Origin: Gordonia sputi NBRC 100414
Lineage (GTDB): Bacteria; Actinomycetota; Actinomycetes; Mycobacteriales; Mycobacteriaceae
Direction of reading: 5' to 3'
NCBI RefSeq assembly: GCF_000248055.1
Contig: NZ_BAFC01000083.1
Coordinates: 1 to 64,000, forward strand
DNA length: 64,000 nucleotides
The notes beneath the pieces are model-generated. The model worked only from the letters and a program-made list of their open reading frames with translations, made no database searches and was not told the origin of the DNA. Position 1 is the stretch's first letter; each line of letters begins with the position of its first letter. This document shows, piece by piece, positions 51,123-60,058 of the stretch. The position numbers and the translations under genes are program-made.

Positions 51123-52370
51123 TCACTCGTCGACGAGTGCACCGCCGGTGGCGCGCAACTGCGCGAGGCGGGTCACGGTGCACTGCGGAGCGATCGCGGT
51201 GACCTCGTCTTCGGTGAACGCACCTGCCGCCAACCCTCGGCCGACGACCAGCGCCAACGACATCGCGGTGGCCGGCTCGTCGACGACGTCGCCGCCTCGT
51301 CGCTCGAAATAGCTCTGCAGTCGGGTCACCGCGGTCGGCATCGCCGACCGGTAGAACCCGGTGACCGCGGCCCATCGGGTGATCAGATGCCCCGGATGCA
51401 TATCCCATCCCTGGTAGTAGCCGCGCTCGAGCGAGCGCAGCACCAGCGAGTGGTGACGCCGCAACGCGGCCGCGACCTGGGCGTCGTCGCCGGTCGGCAT
51501 GACCTGCGTCGAGCCGTCACTGAGCCAGACGCCGGTCTGCGCCGCCGCGGCCTGCATGACGTTCTTGGCGTGATCGGCGACCGGGTGCGCAAGCGACTGC
51601 TGAGCCGAGACGATTCCGCATGCTGCGCTGTAGTCGTAGGTGCCGTAGTGCAGGCCACTCAGCCGCGGGGCACCCCGATGCACCGCTTCGGCAACCGTTG
51701 CGCTCCCGTCCGGGCCAAGGATCGCCTGCGGGATCTCGATTTGCAGTTCGTATCGCAACGAGCCGACGGGCACGCCGTGGACGCGCTCGAACTCGGCGCA
51801 CAGCAGATTCACGGCGTCGACCTGCCGCACGTCGCGCAGCTTCGGCACCGTGAACACGAAACCGTCGGGGATACCGCCCGCGGCGTCGAGGACCAGTTCG
51901 AGCGTGCGCAGACCGCGGCTGCGCTCGACCGCTCCGAGTCCCTTGGCCCGCACACCCGCGGATCGAGGTGCGTGGGGTCGTTGGCGAGTCCAGGCGGCGA
52001 GGGTCTCGCCTGCCCGGCGGGCGTCGGCATCCTCGGTGGCGTCAGGACGCCATCCGTAACCGTCTTCGAGATCGATCCGCAGATCCTCGATCGGGTTGGT
52101 TCGTAACCGCTCGAGCGCGATTCCGACCACGTCGTCGTCCGCGAGTTCGCCGAGGACACCCGACGCAGCGTCGGCGATCCGGAGCGCCTCGTCACCCCAC
52201 GATTGCGGCGTCTGTTCGTCGACGTCTGCCGCGCTCACGTAGACGGTGTGCACCGGCTGCGGATCAGTCCGATCGCCGGGGTAGTGCGCCGCGAGATCGT
52301 CGTCGACCGGCGCGAGCAGCTCTTCGACCGAGCGCCGAACGTCGGCGCCCAACGTGTGCCGCGAGGTCAC
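51123..52370 (-). CDS. DUF6986 protein, aldolase/citrate-lyase-like TIM barrel
   Basis: A 415-residue protein related to the HpcH/HpaI and citrate-lyase beta superfamily. LRIDLEDGYGWRPDATEDADAR contains an acidic metal-binding pattern, and later YELQIEIPQAILGPDG and LSGLHYGTYDYSAACGI supply the conserved Glu and Asp seen in CoA-lyase barrels. A C-terminal helical part resembles that of malate synthase-like lyases. The reaction is unknown; the setting next to urease hints at nitrogen or ureide catabolism, as inference. The start is GTG 52370, overlapping the thioesterase stop (GTGA). In M. tuberculosis no gene lies between Rv1847 and ureA, so this is an insertion relative to that genome. Confidence 0.78.
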   Translation of the reverse strand: MTSRHTLGADVRRSVEELLAPVDDDLAAHYPGDRTDPQPVHTVYVSAADVDEQTPQSWGDEALRIADAASGVLGELADDDVVGIALERLRTNPIEDLRIDLEDGYGWRPDATEDADARRAGETLAAWTRQRPHAPRSAGVRAKGLGAVERSRGLRTLELVLDAAGGIPDGFVFTVPKLRDVRQVDAVNLLCAEFERVHGVPVGSLRYELQIEIPQAILGPDGSATVAEAVHRGAPRLSGLHYGTYDYSAACGIVSAQQSLAHPVADHAKNVMQAAAAQTGVWLSDGSTQVMPTGDDAQVAAALRRHHSLVLRSLERGYYQGWDMHPGHLITRWAAVTGFYRSAMPTAVTRLQSYFERRGGDVVDEPATAMSLALVVGRGLAAGAFTEDEVTAIAPQCTVTRLAQLRATGGALVDE

Positions 52371-52798
52371 GCGCCCGCAGGCATGTCGATGTTCTGGAGA
52401 CGCACCTGCGACGTGGCAAGCAGGCGACCTGCGTCGTCGGACATCTCGACACGCCATAGCTGCTGCCGGCGTCCGCGGTGAATGGGCGACGACTTTGCGG
52501 TGACGACGCCACTGCTGACCGAACGGAGGAAGTCGGTGTTGTTGTTGACGCCGACCGCGGTCTGACCCGGCCCCTGCTTGGACAGCCACACGAAGCCACT
52601 GGTGCTGGCAACGCTTTCGGCGATCGCGCAGTAGATACCGCCGTGCACGATGCCGAACGGCTGGTGATGTCGCGAATCGATCTCCAAGGTCGCGGTGACC
52701 GCGCCGTCGTCGTCGATGTCGGTGATCTGCAGGCCGAGCAGGGCGTCGAGACCCTTGCCCGCGAACTTCGAAAAATTGTCCGTGTCGTCAACAGTCAT
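52367..52798 (-). CDS. PaaI-type hotdog thioesterase (Rv1847 homologue)
   Basis: A 143-residue hotdog-fold protein. The active-site motif is DSRHHQPFGIVHGGIYCAIAES, where HGG-x-x-x-x-x-x-E is the PaaI pattern; GVNNNTDFLRSV is the expected strand of the second half. It probably hydrolyses an aromatic or short acyl-CoA. The start is ATG 52798. In position it matches M. tuberculosis Rv1847, which likewise lies between blaI and ureA. It is translationally coupled to the DUF6986 gene. A strong hairpin and an iron box lie just upstream (see the sRNA entry). Confidence 0.87.
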   Translation of the reverse strand: MTVDDTDNFSKFAGKGLDALLGLQITDIDDDGAVTATLEIDSRHHQPFGIVHGGIYCAIAESVASTSGFVWLSKQGPGQTAVGVNNNTDFLRSVSSGVVTAKSSPIHRGRRQQLWRVEMSDDAGRLLATSQVRLQNIDMPAGA

Positions 52799-52864
52799 GC
52801 GAACAAGAGTGTCACGACTCACGTGGCCGAGCATCGCTGGCCCTGTGGACATCCCCGGGAACCA

Positions 52865-52900
52865 GTAAGCCCCACATCCCGTTGGGGATGTGGGGCTTAC
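52865..52900 (-). terminator. Terminator hairpin of the MrsI-like sRNA
   Basis: The 16-bp arms at 52865-52880 and 52885-52900 pair perfectly around a 4-base loop. In a gap between divergent genes it cannot terminate either flanking mRNA, which supports a separate short transcript. Confidence 0.7.
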
Positions 52901-52956
52901 CGCGACGTGGACCGGGGGTCTCTGCAGCCCTCAGGACTCTCGCGCGGTCCGACGTT
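52865..52956 (-). ncRNA. mrsI: Probable iron-regulated small RNA, MrsI-like
   Basis: On the minus strand a TTGACA -35 (52987-52992) is spaced 18 bp from a TACGTT -10 (52963-52968), giving a start near 52956. A perfect 16-bp hairpin with a CAAC loop (52865-52900) would end the RNA after about 92 bases. A DtxR/IdeR-type iron box overlaps the -10 and spacer. MrsI (ncRv11846) of M. tuberculosis is an IdeR-controlled sRNA of the iron-sparing response placed between the same two neighbours, blaI (Rv1846c) and Rv1847. Position, orientation, regulator site and size all agree, though I could not align sequences. There is no open frame inside. Confidence 0.7.
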
Positions 52957-52962
52957 GTGATT

Positions 52963-52981
52963 AACGTAGGCTAGCCTTACC
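52963..52981. promoter_or_regulatory. Iron box (IdeR/DtxR-type) at the sRNA promoter
   Basis: The site holds the perfect 10-bp palindrome AGGCTAGCCT (52968-52977) with matching flanks. By hand alignment about 13 of 19 positions agree with the consensus TTAGGTTAGGCTAACCTAA. It overlaps the sRNA -10 element, as expected for repression when iron is plentiful. Confidence 0.6.
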
Positions 52982-53050
52982 AACATTGTCAAGGCACCCC
53001 GCGGGACAAGTTGGCCCCGGCGTCGAGCAAGTAGAGGAAACGGCAGTAAA

Positions 53051-53449
53051 ATGCGAAAGATGAACGGATTGGGCGATCTGGAGCGTGCGGTGATGGACTC
53101 CCTTTGGGAGAGTCCCACGCCTCAGACGGTTCGCCAGGTCCACGCGGATCTATCCCGCGACCGCTCGCTGGCCTACACCACGGTGATGACCGTGCTGCAG
53201 CGTCTGGCGAAGAAGAACCTGGTCACGCAGATCCGCGAGGACAGAGCCCACAAGTACGTTCCCACCCATCCACGCGAAGACCTCGTGGCGTCGTTGATGG
53301 TCGATGCGCTCAGCGAAGCGCACGCCCCCGGCTCTCGGCACGCGGCCCTCGTCAGCTTTGTCGGTCGAGTAGGCGCCGACGAAGCCGCCGCGCTGCGTCG
53401 TGCGCTCGATGAGCTCGAAGCAGCCCGCGGTACTCAAGAGACCAGCTAG
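53051..53449 (+). CDS. blaI: BlaI/MecI/CopY family repressor (Rv1846c homologue)
   Basis: A 132-residue winged-helix repressor: LGDLERAVMDSLWESPTPQTVRQVHADL, then LAYTTVMTVLQRLAKKNLVTQIREDRAHKYVPTHPRED, the BlaI DNA-binding domain with wing. A short C-terminal helix pair dimerises. In M. tuberculosis BlaI represses blaC and other genes and is cleaved or released on beta-lactam exposure through its M56 partner, which here follows 100 bp downstream. The start is ATG 53051 or the in-frame ATG 53060; AGAGGA lies at 53033-53038. The gap to the M56 gene is strikingly AT-rich and could hold a BlaI site. Confidence 0.92.
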   Translation: MRKMNGLGDLERAVMDSLWESPTPQTVRQVHADLSRDRSLAYTTVMTVLQRLAKKNLVTQIREDRAHKYVPTHPREDLVASLMVDALSEAHAPGSRHAALVSFVGRVGADEAAALRRALDELEAARGTQETS

Positions 53450-53548
53450 ATTCGCTTTAGTACCGTTGATTCACTCGCTTTCGTTCTATGTATTTACTTG
53501 CACGACTGATTCACCCTGCTATACAGCCCACCGCTAGGACAGCACTCG

Positions 53549-54499
53549 ATGACCGCACTGCTCTTCGGCATCATGACGCTGGTTTTCGTCGGCCCTGCCC
53601 CTGAGGCGTTGTCGCGAGCCCAGTGGCCGATTCGTGCACCCCGGGCGGCCATGACGCTGTGGCAGGCCATCGCACTCGCTGCCGTGCTGTCTGCGTTCAG
53701 TTGCGGTCTGGCAATCGCGGCGAATCTGCTCTCCCCCGGCCCCGACGGCGCGCCGACGACCCATCCGCTGCGGGAGATCGAACGGGTCGGACTTCCTCTG
53801 TGGATCGCCTATGTGGGCGTCTTCGCGCTCACGCTGCTCATCGGCGCCCGCCTGATCTTCACGGTCGTTCGCGTCGGCGTACGCACCCGTGCTCGACGGG
53901 CGACGCATCGCCAACTCATCGACATCCTCGACCGATGCGACCGCTCCGATCAGTCGCATCCGCTGTTCGGTCGCGATATCCGCATGATCGACGTCGAGCA
54001 GCCACTCGCCTACTGCCTGCCCGGCATTCGGCAGCGCGTCGTGCTGAGCGAGGGCGTCGTGGCCAGGCTCTCGCGGGACGAACTCATCGCCGTCATCGCA
54101 CACGAGCGTGCACACCTGCGCGCACGCCACGACCTCGTCCTCGAAGCGTTCATCGCGCTCCATGAAGCGTTTCCCCGCTTCGTACGTAGTTCCTCCGCGC
54201 TCGGTTCGGTCGAGCTTCTCGTCGAGGCCCTCGCCGACGACCAGGCGGTTCGAGCAACCGCACCGACGACACTCGGGCGCGCGCTTGTTGCATGCGCCGA
54301 CGCCGTCGCACCACGCGGCGCGATGGCCGTCGGCGGGCCGACAACGCTGACCCGCGTCCATCGCCTCCGGCACGACCGCGCGCCGATCTGGCTGGTCACG
54401 GTGGCGTATTCGGGCGCGACCGCGATCCTGGTGGTGCCGACGCTGGCCGTCGCAATCCCCTGGCTGACCGAACTGAGCAGGCTCGTCGCGGCTCACTGA
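53549..54499 (+). CDS. M56 family membrane metallopeptidase (BlaR1-like without sensor domain)
   Basis: A 316-residue membrane protein with helices near residues 1-15, 35-59, 84-108 and 281-306. The cytoplasmic zinc protease carries HERAH (in ELIAVIAHERAHLRARHDL) with a likely third ligand Glu in LVEALADDQAVRA. Staphylococcal BlaR1 has an extracellular penicillin-binding sensor; that domain is absent, as in M. tuberculosis Rv1845c. It presumably works with the adjacent BlaI repressor, but how it senses beta-lactam or wall stress is not evident. The start is ATG 53549. Confidence 0.9.
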   Translation: MTALLFGIMTLVFVGPAPEALSRAQWPIRAPRAAMTLWQAIALAAVLSAFSCGLAIAANLLSPGPDGAPTTHPLREIERVGLPLWIAYVGVFALTLLIGARLIFTVVRVGVRTRARRATHRQLIDILDRCDRSDQSHPLFGRDIRMIDVEQPLAYCLPGIRQRVVLSEGVVARLSRDELIAVIAHERAHLRARHDLVLEAFIALHEAFPRFVRSSSALGSVELLVEALADDQAVRATAPTTLGRALVACADAVAPRGAMAVGGPTTLTRVHRLRHDRAPIWLVTVAYSGATAILVVPTLAVAIPWLTELSRLVAAH

Positions 54500-54603
54500 T
54501 GCTCTCGTGCGCCGGGTCGGCGTGCGACACCGTCGACCGGTGTGGTTGCGACACTTCGGACACCACAGAACACAGGACGCCGCCTAGGCAATAGGCTGGT
54601 GAC

Positions 54604-56064
54604 ATGACCAACTCCGCCACACCGTCCGCGTCGTCGAAGGCCCAGATCGGAGTCACCGGCCTGGCAGTCATGGGCTCCAACATCGCCCGCAATTTCGCCC
54701 ACCACGGCTACACCGTTGCACTCCACAATCGCTCCATCGCCAAGACCGATGCTCTCCTTGATGAGCACGGCAGCGAGGGCAACTTCATCCGCACCGAGAC
54801 GATGCAGGAGTTCGTCGACGCGTTGGAGAAGCCACGTCGCGTGTTGATCATGGTCAAGGCGGGCGACCCCACCGATGCGGTCATCTCTGAGCTGGCCGAC
54901 GTGATGGAGAAGGGCGACATCATCATTGATGGCGGCAACTCCCTCTACACCGACACGATCCGTCGCGAGGCCGCGATGGCCGAGCGCGGCCTGAACTTCA
55001 TCGGCGCGGGCATCTCCGGCGGCGAGGAAGGCGCACTCAACGGTCCGTCGATCATGCCCGGCGGCCCCGCGGTGTCGTACGAATCGGTCGGTCCGATGCT
55101 CGAGAAGATCTCCGCACACGTCGACGGCGAACCCTGTTGCACCCACATCGGCCCCGACGGCAGCGGCCACTTCGTGAAGATGGTCCACAACGGCATCGAG
55201 TACGCCGACATGCAGCTCATCGGCGAGGCGTACGACCTGATGCGTCGCGGCCTCGGCATGGAACCCGCCGAGATCGCCGACGTCTTCGCCGAGTGGAACA
55301 AGGGCGAACTCGAGAGCTACCTGGTCGAGATCACCGCGCAGGTGCTGGCCCAGGTCGACGCCGAGACCGGAAAACCACTCGTCGACGTCATCGTCGACCA
55401 GGCGGGCCAGAAGGGCACCGGCCGGTGGACAGTGAAGGCCGCACTCGATCTCGGCATCCCTGTGACCGGGATCGCGGAGGCGGTGTTCGCCCGAGCGCTG
55501 TCGAGTGCTGCCGACCAGCGGTCCGCGGCAACGTCGCTGGCGTCGGGAACGCTCGCAGAGGCTCCGAAAGACAAAGAGCAGTTCGTCGAGGACATCCGCC
55601 GCGCGCTCTACGCCTCCAAGATGGTCGCCTACGCCCAGGGATTCGACGAGATCAGCGCGGGCAGCCAGGAGTACAACTGGAACGTCGACCGCGGCTCGCT
55701 CGCCACGATCTGGCGAGGCGGCTGCATCATCCGCGCGAAGTTCCTCAACCGTATTCGCGACGCGTACGCCGACAACGCCGACCTGCCGAGCCTGCTGCTC
55801 GCGCCCTACTTCACCGACGCCGTGGAGTCGTCCCTCGACAGTTGGCGACGAGTGGTGTCGGCGGCGACGCTGATGGGAGTGCCCGTACCGGCGTTCGCCT
55901 CATCGATCTCCTACTACGACGGATTGCGCAGCGACCGGCTGCCTGCCGCCCTGACGCAGGGCCTGCGCGACTACTTCGGCGCGCACACCTACAAGCGCGT
56001 CGACAAGCCCGGAACCTTCCACACGCTCTGGGGCCAGGATCGCACCGAGGTGAAGACCGACTGA
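54604..56064 (+). CDS. gnd: 6-phosphogluconate dehydrogenase (decarboxylating)
   Basis: A 486-residue enzyme converting 6-phosphogluconate to ribulose 5-phosphate with NADP+. The Rossmann motif is IGVTGLAVMGSNIARNFAHHGYTVALHNRS, where the Arg of HNRS selects NADP. FIGAGISGGEEGALNGPSIMPGG and GPDGSGHFVKMVHNGIEYADMQLI form the substrate site (Lys and Asn). The C-terminal helical domain ends with GLRDYFGAHTYKRVDKPGTFHTLWGQDRTE. The length and layout match Gnd1 (Rv1844c), the same neighbour as in M. tuberculosis. It is cytosolic, part of the oxidative pentose phosphate pathway. Confidence 0.97.
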   Translation: MTNSATPSASSKAQIGVTGLAVMGSNIARNFAHHGYTVALHNRSIAKTDALLDEHGSEGNFIRTETMQEFVDALEKPRRVLIMVKAGDPTDAVISELADVMEKGDIIIDGGNSLYTDTIRREAAMAERGLNFIGAGISGGEEGALNGPSIMPGGPAVSYESVGPMLEKISAHVDGEPCCTHIGPDGSGHFVKMVHNGIEYADMQLIGEAYDLMRRGLGMEPAEIADVFAEWNKGELESYLVEITAQVLAQVDAETGKPLVDVIVDQAGQKGTGRWTVKAALDLGIPVTGIAEAVFARALSSAADQRSAATSLASGTLAEAPKDKEQFVEDIRRALYASKMVAYAQGFDEISAGSQEYNWNVDRGSLATIWRGGCIIRAKFLNRIRDAYADNADLPSLLLAPYFTDAVESSLDSWRRVVSAATLMGVPVPAFASSISYYDGLRSDRLPAALTQGLRDYFGAHTYKRVDKPGTFHTLWGQDRTEVKTD

Positions 56065-56132
56065 ACGTCGAGGGTGAAGACAGTCTGAACGCAGCGGGCG
56101 GAGAGCGACTCGACCCGGAGGATCTGTCGCGG

Positions 56133-56765
56133 GTGCTTATCCTCTCTCCGCACCTCGACGATGCGGTGTATTCGGCTGGTGCGGCGCTGTCGGCGATGGA
56201 CGACGTCATCGTCGTGACGATGTTGGCCGGTCGGCCGGATCCGCCTCAGCACACGGAGTGGGATCGCTCGACCGGCTTCGCGTCGTCGACCGAAGCACTC
56301 GACGTCCGCCGAGCAGAGGACGAGAAGGCCGTCGCGACGATAGGTGGTCGCGCGGTGCACCTCGACTTCCTCGACCAGCAGTACGGTGGCGCCGACCTCG
56401 GGGCGCTGAGCGGCGCGGTATCCGAACTGGTGGAAACCCACCGACCGCAGATCGTCATCGGGCCGCTCGGTGTCAGGCATGCCGACCACCTGCTCGTACG
56501 CAACGCGGTTCTGGCGGCTCGGGTGCCGGTCCCCCTGTGGATGTACGCGGACCTGCCGTACTGCAACTACAGCCGCAGCGACGAGATGGCCAGCCGCGAC
56601 GTGTTGCGTTGGCGCGGATGCGTGCTCGACGATGTGCAACCGGCTGCTGGTTCGATGGATCTCAAACGCGCGGCCGTCGAGTGCTACCCCACCCAGAACA
56701 CGCAGTTCGACATGAACAAAATCGTTGCGCCCGAACGTTTTTGGGCCGTCTCGCGTGATCTCTGA
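56133..56765 (+). CDS. PIG-L/LmbE family deacetylase
   Basis: A protein of about 210 residues. LILSPHLDDAVYSAGAAL is the zinc motif (SPHLDD in place of AHPDDE, as in the glycosyl-associated subgroup), and GPLGVRHADHLLVRNAVL carries the third zinc ligand His. Members with SPHxDD often modify sugars or act beside glycosyltransferases, and a family-2 glycosyltransferase lies downstream across the repeat region. The start is unsure: GTG 56133 with GGAGG at 56117-56121 is given, but the frame is open from inside gnd. It is only 68 bp after gnd and may be cotranscribed. Confidence 0.8.
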   Translation: MLILSPHLDDAVYSAGAALSAMDDVIVVTMLAGRPDPPQHTEWDRSTGFASSTEALDVRRAEDEKAVATIGGRAVHLDFLDQQYGGADLGALSGAVSELVETHRPQIVIGPLGVRHADHLLVRNAVLAARVPVPLWMYADLPYCNYSRSDEMASRDVLRWRGCVLDDVQPAAGSMDLKRAAVECYPTQNTQFDMNKIVAPERFWAVSRDL

Positions 56766-56853
56766 CGGCTACCGGGTGCGCAGCACCCGCGCCTGATCTC
56801 ACGCGGCGACATGCGGACGGCGCGGGCCCCCGACTGGTCGCCGGAGTCGTAAG

Positions 56854-56979
56854 GATTTCGCGAGATACTGAACCTGGCACGCCGGTGCCGCAGCGGTGCG
56901 TACACAACTGTGACGTCAGCGGGACGCCGAGACAATTATTGTCGCGGCCTCGCGCTGACGACCGGATTGTGTACGAACC
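56854..56979. repeat. Palindromic intergenic repeat, copy 1
   Basis: An 85-bp element (56895-56979) is bounded by the inverted ends GGTGCGTACACAA and TTGTGTACGAACC. A second arm pair (CGTCAGCG at 56914-56921 and CGCTGACG at 56953-56960) lies inside, with the central palindrome GACAATTATTGTC at 56931-56943. Upstream sequence shared with copy 2 begins at GATTTCGCGAGAT (56854-56866). Positions 56886-56975 match copy 2 at 87 of 90 bases by my count. Confidence 0.85.
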
Positions 56980-57111
56980 GCGGCACCCTCAGCCGCGCAA
57001 AAGTCCGTAGTGCGGAATCGCGCGCCCGACCAGACACGTACGCCGCGCGAGCAGCGGCGACACGCCGCATCGCCGGCGCCGGACATTTGCTCAGTGACCG
57101 CGGTCGGAGGC

Positions 57112-57239
57112 GATTTCGCGAGATGCCGGGACCGACGCACGTCCATGCCGCAGGGGTGCGTACACAACTGTGACGTCAGCGGGACGCCGAGACAATTATT
57201 GTCGCGGCGCCGCGCTGACGACCGGATTGTGTACGCACC
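57112..57239. repeat. Palindromic intergenic repeat, copy 2
   Basis: The second copy lies 260 bp downstream of copy 1 in the same orientation. Its ends GGTGCGTACACAA (57155-57167) and TTGTGTACGCACC (57227-57239) form a perfect 13-bp terminal inverted repeat. The element resembles a MITE or another structured intergenic repeat; it encodes no protein. The 511-bp gap 56766-57276 contains no other feature. Confidence 0.85.
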
Positions 57240-57276
57240 TCGGCCGCGCTCCCACGAGCGCGTGCGTTCACGGAGG

Positions 57277-58320
57277 TCAGCGCCTGCTCAGCACCCGCGC
57301 GTATGCCGACGGCGAGGCCGCCATGCCGACCGCGAACGCCGCGGAGCGTAGCTGACCGGTGGCGACCAGCGGTACGACGTCGCCGAGCGATGACCGCCGA
57401 CGCGACTCCGCGATCAGGGACCGCACGACGTCGGGGTCACCGGTGCCGGCCTGCGCAGCGCGCATGGCCATGTGTGCGGCAGGTATGAGCACCTCCCGGT
57501 AGCGAAACGCGCGGGCGAGCGAGCGGTTCCGACTCGATCCCCACCGACTCGATCCCCAGAACGCGTCGCGCTCGCGAAGTTCCGGGGCAAGCCGGGCTAC
57601 CTCGTCGCCCATCGTGAAGACATCGGCGGTGTGCGTGCAGGTGACCTGCGACGTCGACTCGGGATGCTGTCGATACCAGAGCAGCGGCTCGTCGACGAGC
57701 GCGACGCGGTCGGCCCGCAGCGCGATGCGCAGCGTTGCAGCCATGTCCTCATACGCTCTGCGCTCATCCCAGGGTGCATCGCCGAGCACCGCGCGGCGGA
57801 ACAATCGTGCCGGCGGATACGCCTTCACCCTGCCCCGCATGAGCATTCGGGCGAATTCGTGGCCGTCGACAAATCGCCGCCGCATTCGACGTTCGGCAAC
57901 GCCGAGAGCAGCCCCAGCAGGATCGACGAACATCGTTCGGCAGGAAGCGAAGTCGGCATGTTCTCGGACCAGCGCGTCGAGCATGCGCGCGGTGAATGTG
58001 GGGTCGGCGAGGTCGTCGCTGTCGAAGAACCAGATCACGTCGCCGGTTGCTGCACGCACGCCGGCGTTGCGCGCATAGCCCGCGCCACGGTTGCGGTCGA
58101 GTTCGACAACGCGGTGGTCGACACCAGCCGACGTGAGGATGTACGTCGCCACCGCGATCGACCCGTCGTCGCCACGGTCGTCGACCAGGACGACTTCGTC
58201 GACTGGCCTGACTTGCCGCAGGATCGCGCGCAGAGACGGCTCGATGTACCGCGCACTCCGATACACGGGTATGACTACGGACAGGCGCGTCTGATCGGGC
58301 GTCGGCGCCACCTTGCCCAC
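57277..58320 (-). CDS. Family 2 glycosyltransferase (GT-A fold)
   Basis: A 347-residue inverting glycosyltransferase: LSVVIPVYRSARYIEPSLRAIL, VDEVVLVDDRGDDGS, then GAGYARNAGVRAATGDVIWFFDSDD with the metal-binding Asp-Ser-Asp-Asp, and YEDMAATLRIALRADRVAL for the acceptor base region. There is no signal or membrane helix. It probably adds a sugar to a wall polysaccharide, glycolipid or small molecule. A 15-bp tandem duplication (57529-57558) gives the repeat WGSSRWGSSR. The start is GTG 58320. A candidate iron box overlaps its promoter, suggesting iron control. Confidence 0.85.
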   Translation of the reverse strand: MGKVAPTPDQTRLSVVIPVYRSARYIEPSLRAILRQVRPVDEVVLVDDRGDDGSIAVATYILTSAGVDHRVVELDRNRGAGYARNAGVRAATGDVIWFFDSDDLADPTFTARMLDALVREHADFASCRTMFVDPAGAALGVAERRMRRRFVDGHEFARMLMRGRVKAYPPARLFRRAVLGDAPWDERRAYEDMAATLRIALRADRVALVDEPLLWYRQHPESTSQVTCTHTADVFTMGDEVARLAPELRERDAFWGSSRWGSSRNRSLARAFRYREVLIPAAHMAMRAAQAGTGDPDVVRSLIAESRRRSSLGDVVPLVATGQLRSAAFAVGMAASPSAYARVLSRR

Positions 58321-58359
58321 GTCACTCCTCGCCCTCAGTCACTTCACAGCGGTTTGCCA

Positions 58360-59908
<1,549 letters not shown>

Positions 59909-59931
59909 GCCCTCGCCACCGACGCCGCACC

Positions 59932-60058
59932 TAGAATGGTCTGCGTTGCCCACGGAGTGCACCGACTCCGTGGCGCTGTCCCCAGCCACTCGGTGCGTCA
60001 TGGAGGGATCGCCTGTGCCACAGGCACCGGACGCTCTACCTCGACACGAAGGTGACAC
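59932..60058 (+). promoter_or_regulatory. Promoter and structured 5' leader of the CNNM/CorC operon
   Basis: TAGAAT at 59932-59937 is a good -10 element and would give a leader of about 115 bases. It contains a 9-bp hairpin (59950-59958 with 59965-59973) and a 6-bp one (GCCTGT at 60011 with ACAGGC at 60020), then the ribosome site GAAGG. A cation-responsive leader is possible, but no known riboswitch consensus is recognised. Confidence 0.4.

Noticed and set aside
56854-57239. CRISPR array
   Set aside because: There are only two long repeats 260 bp apart with internal palindromes and no cas gene; the spacing and repeat length do not fit.
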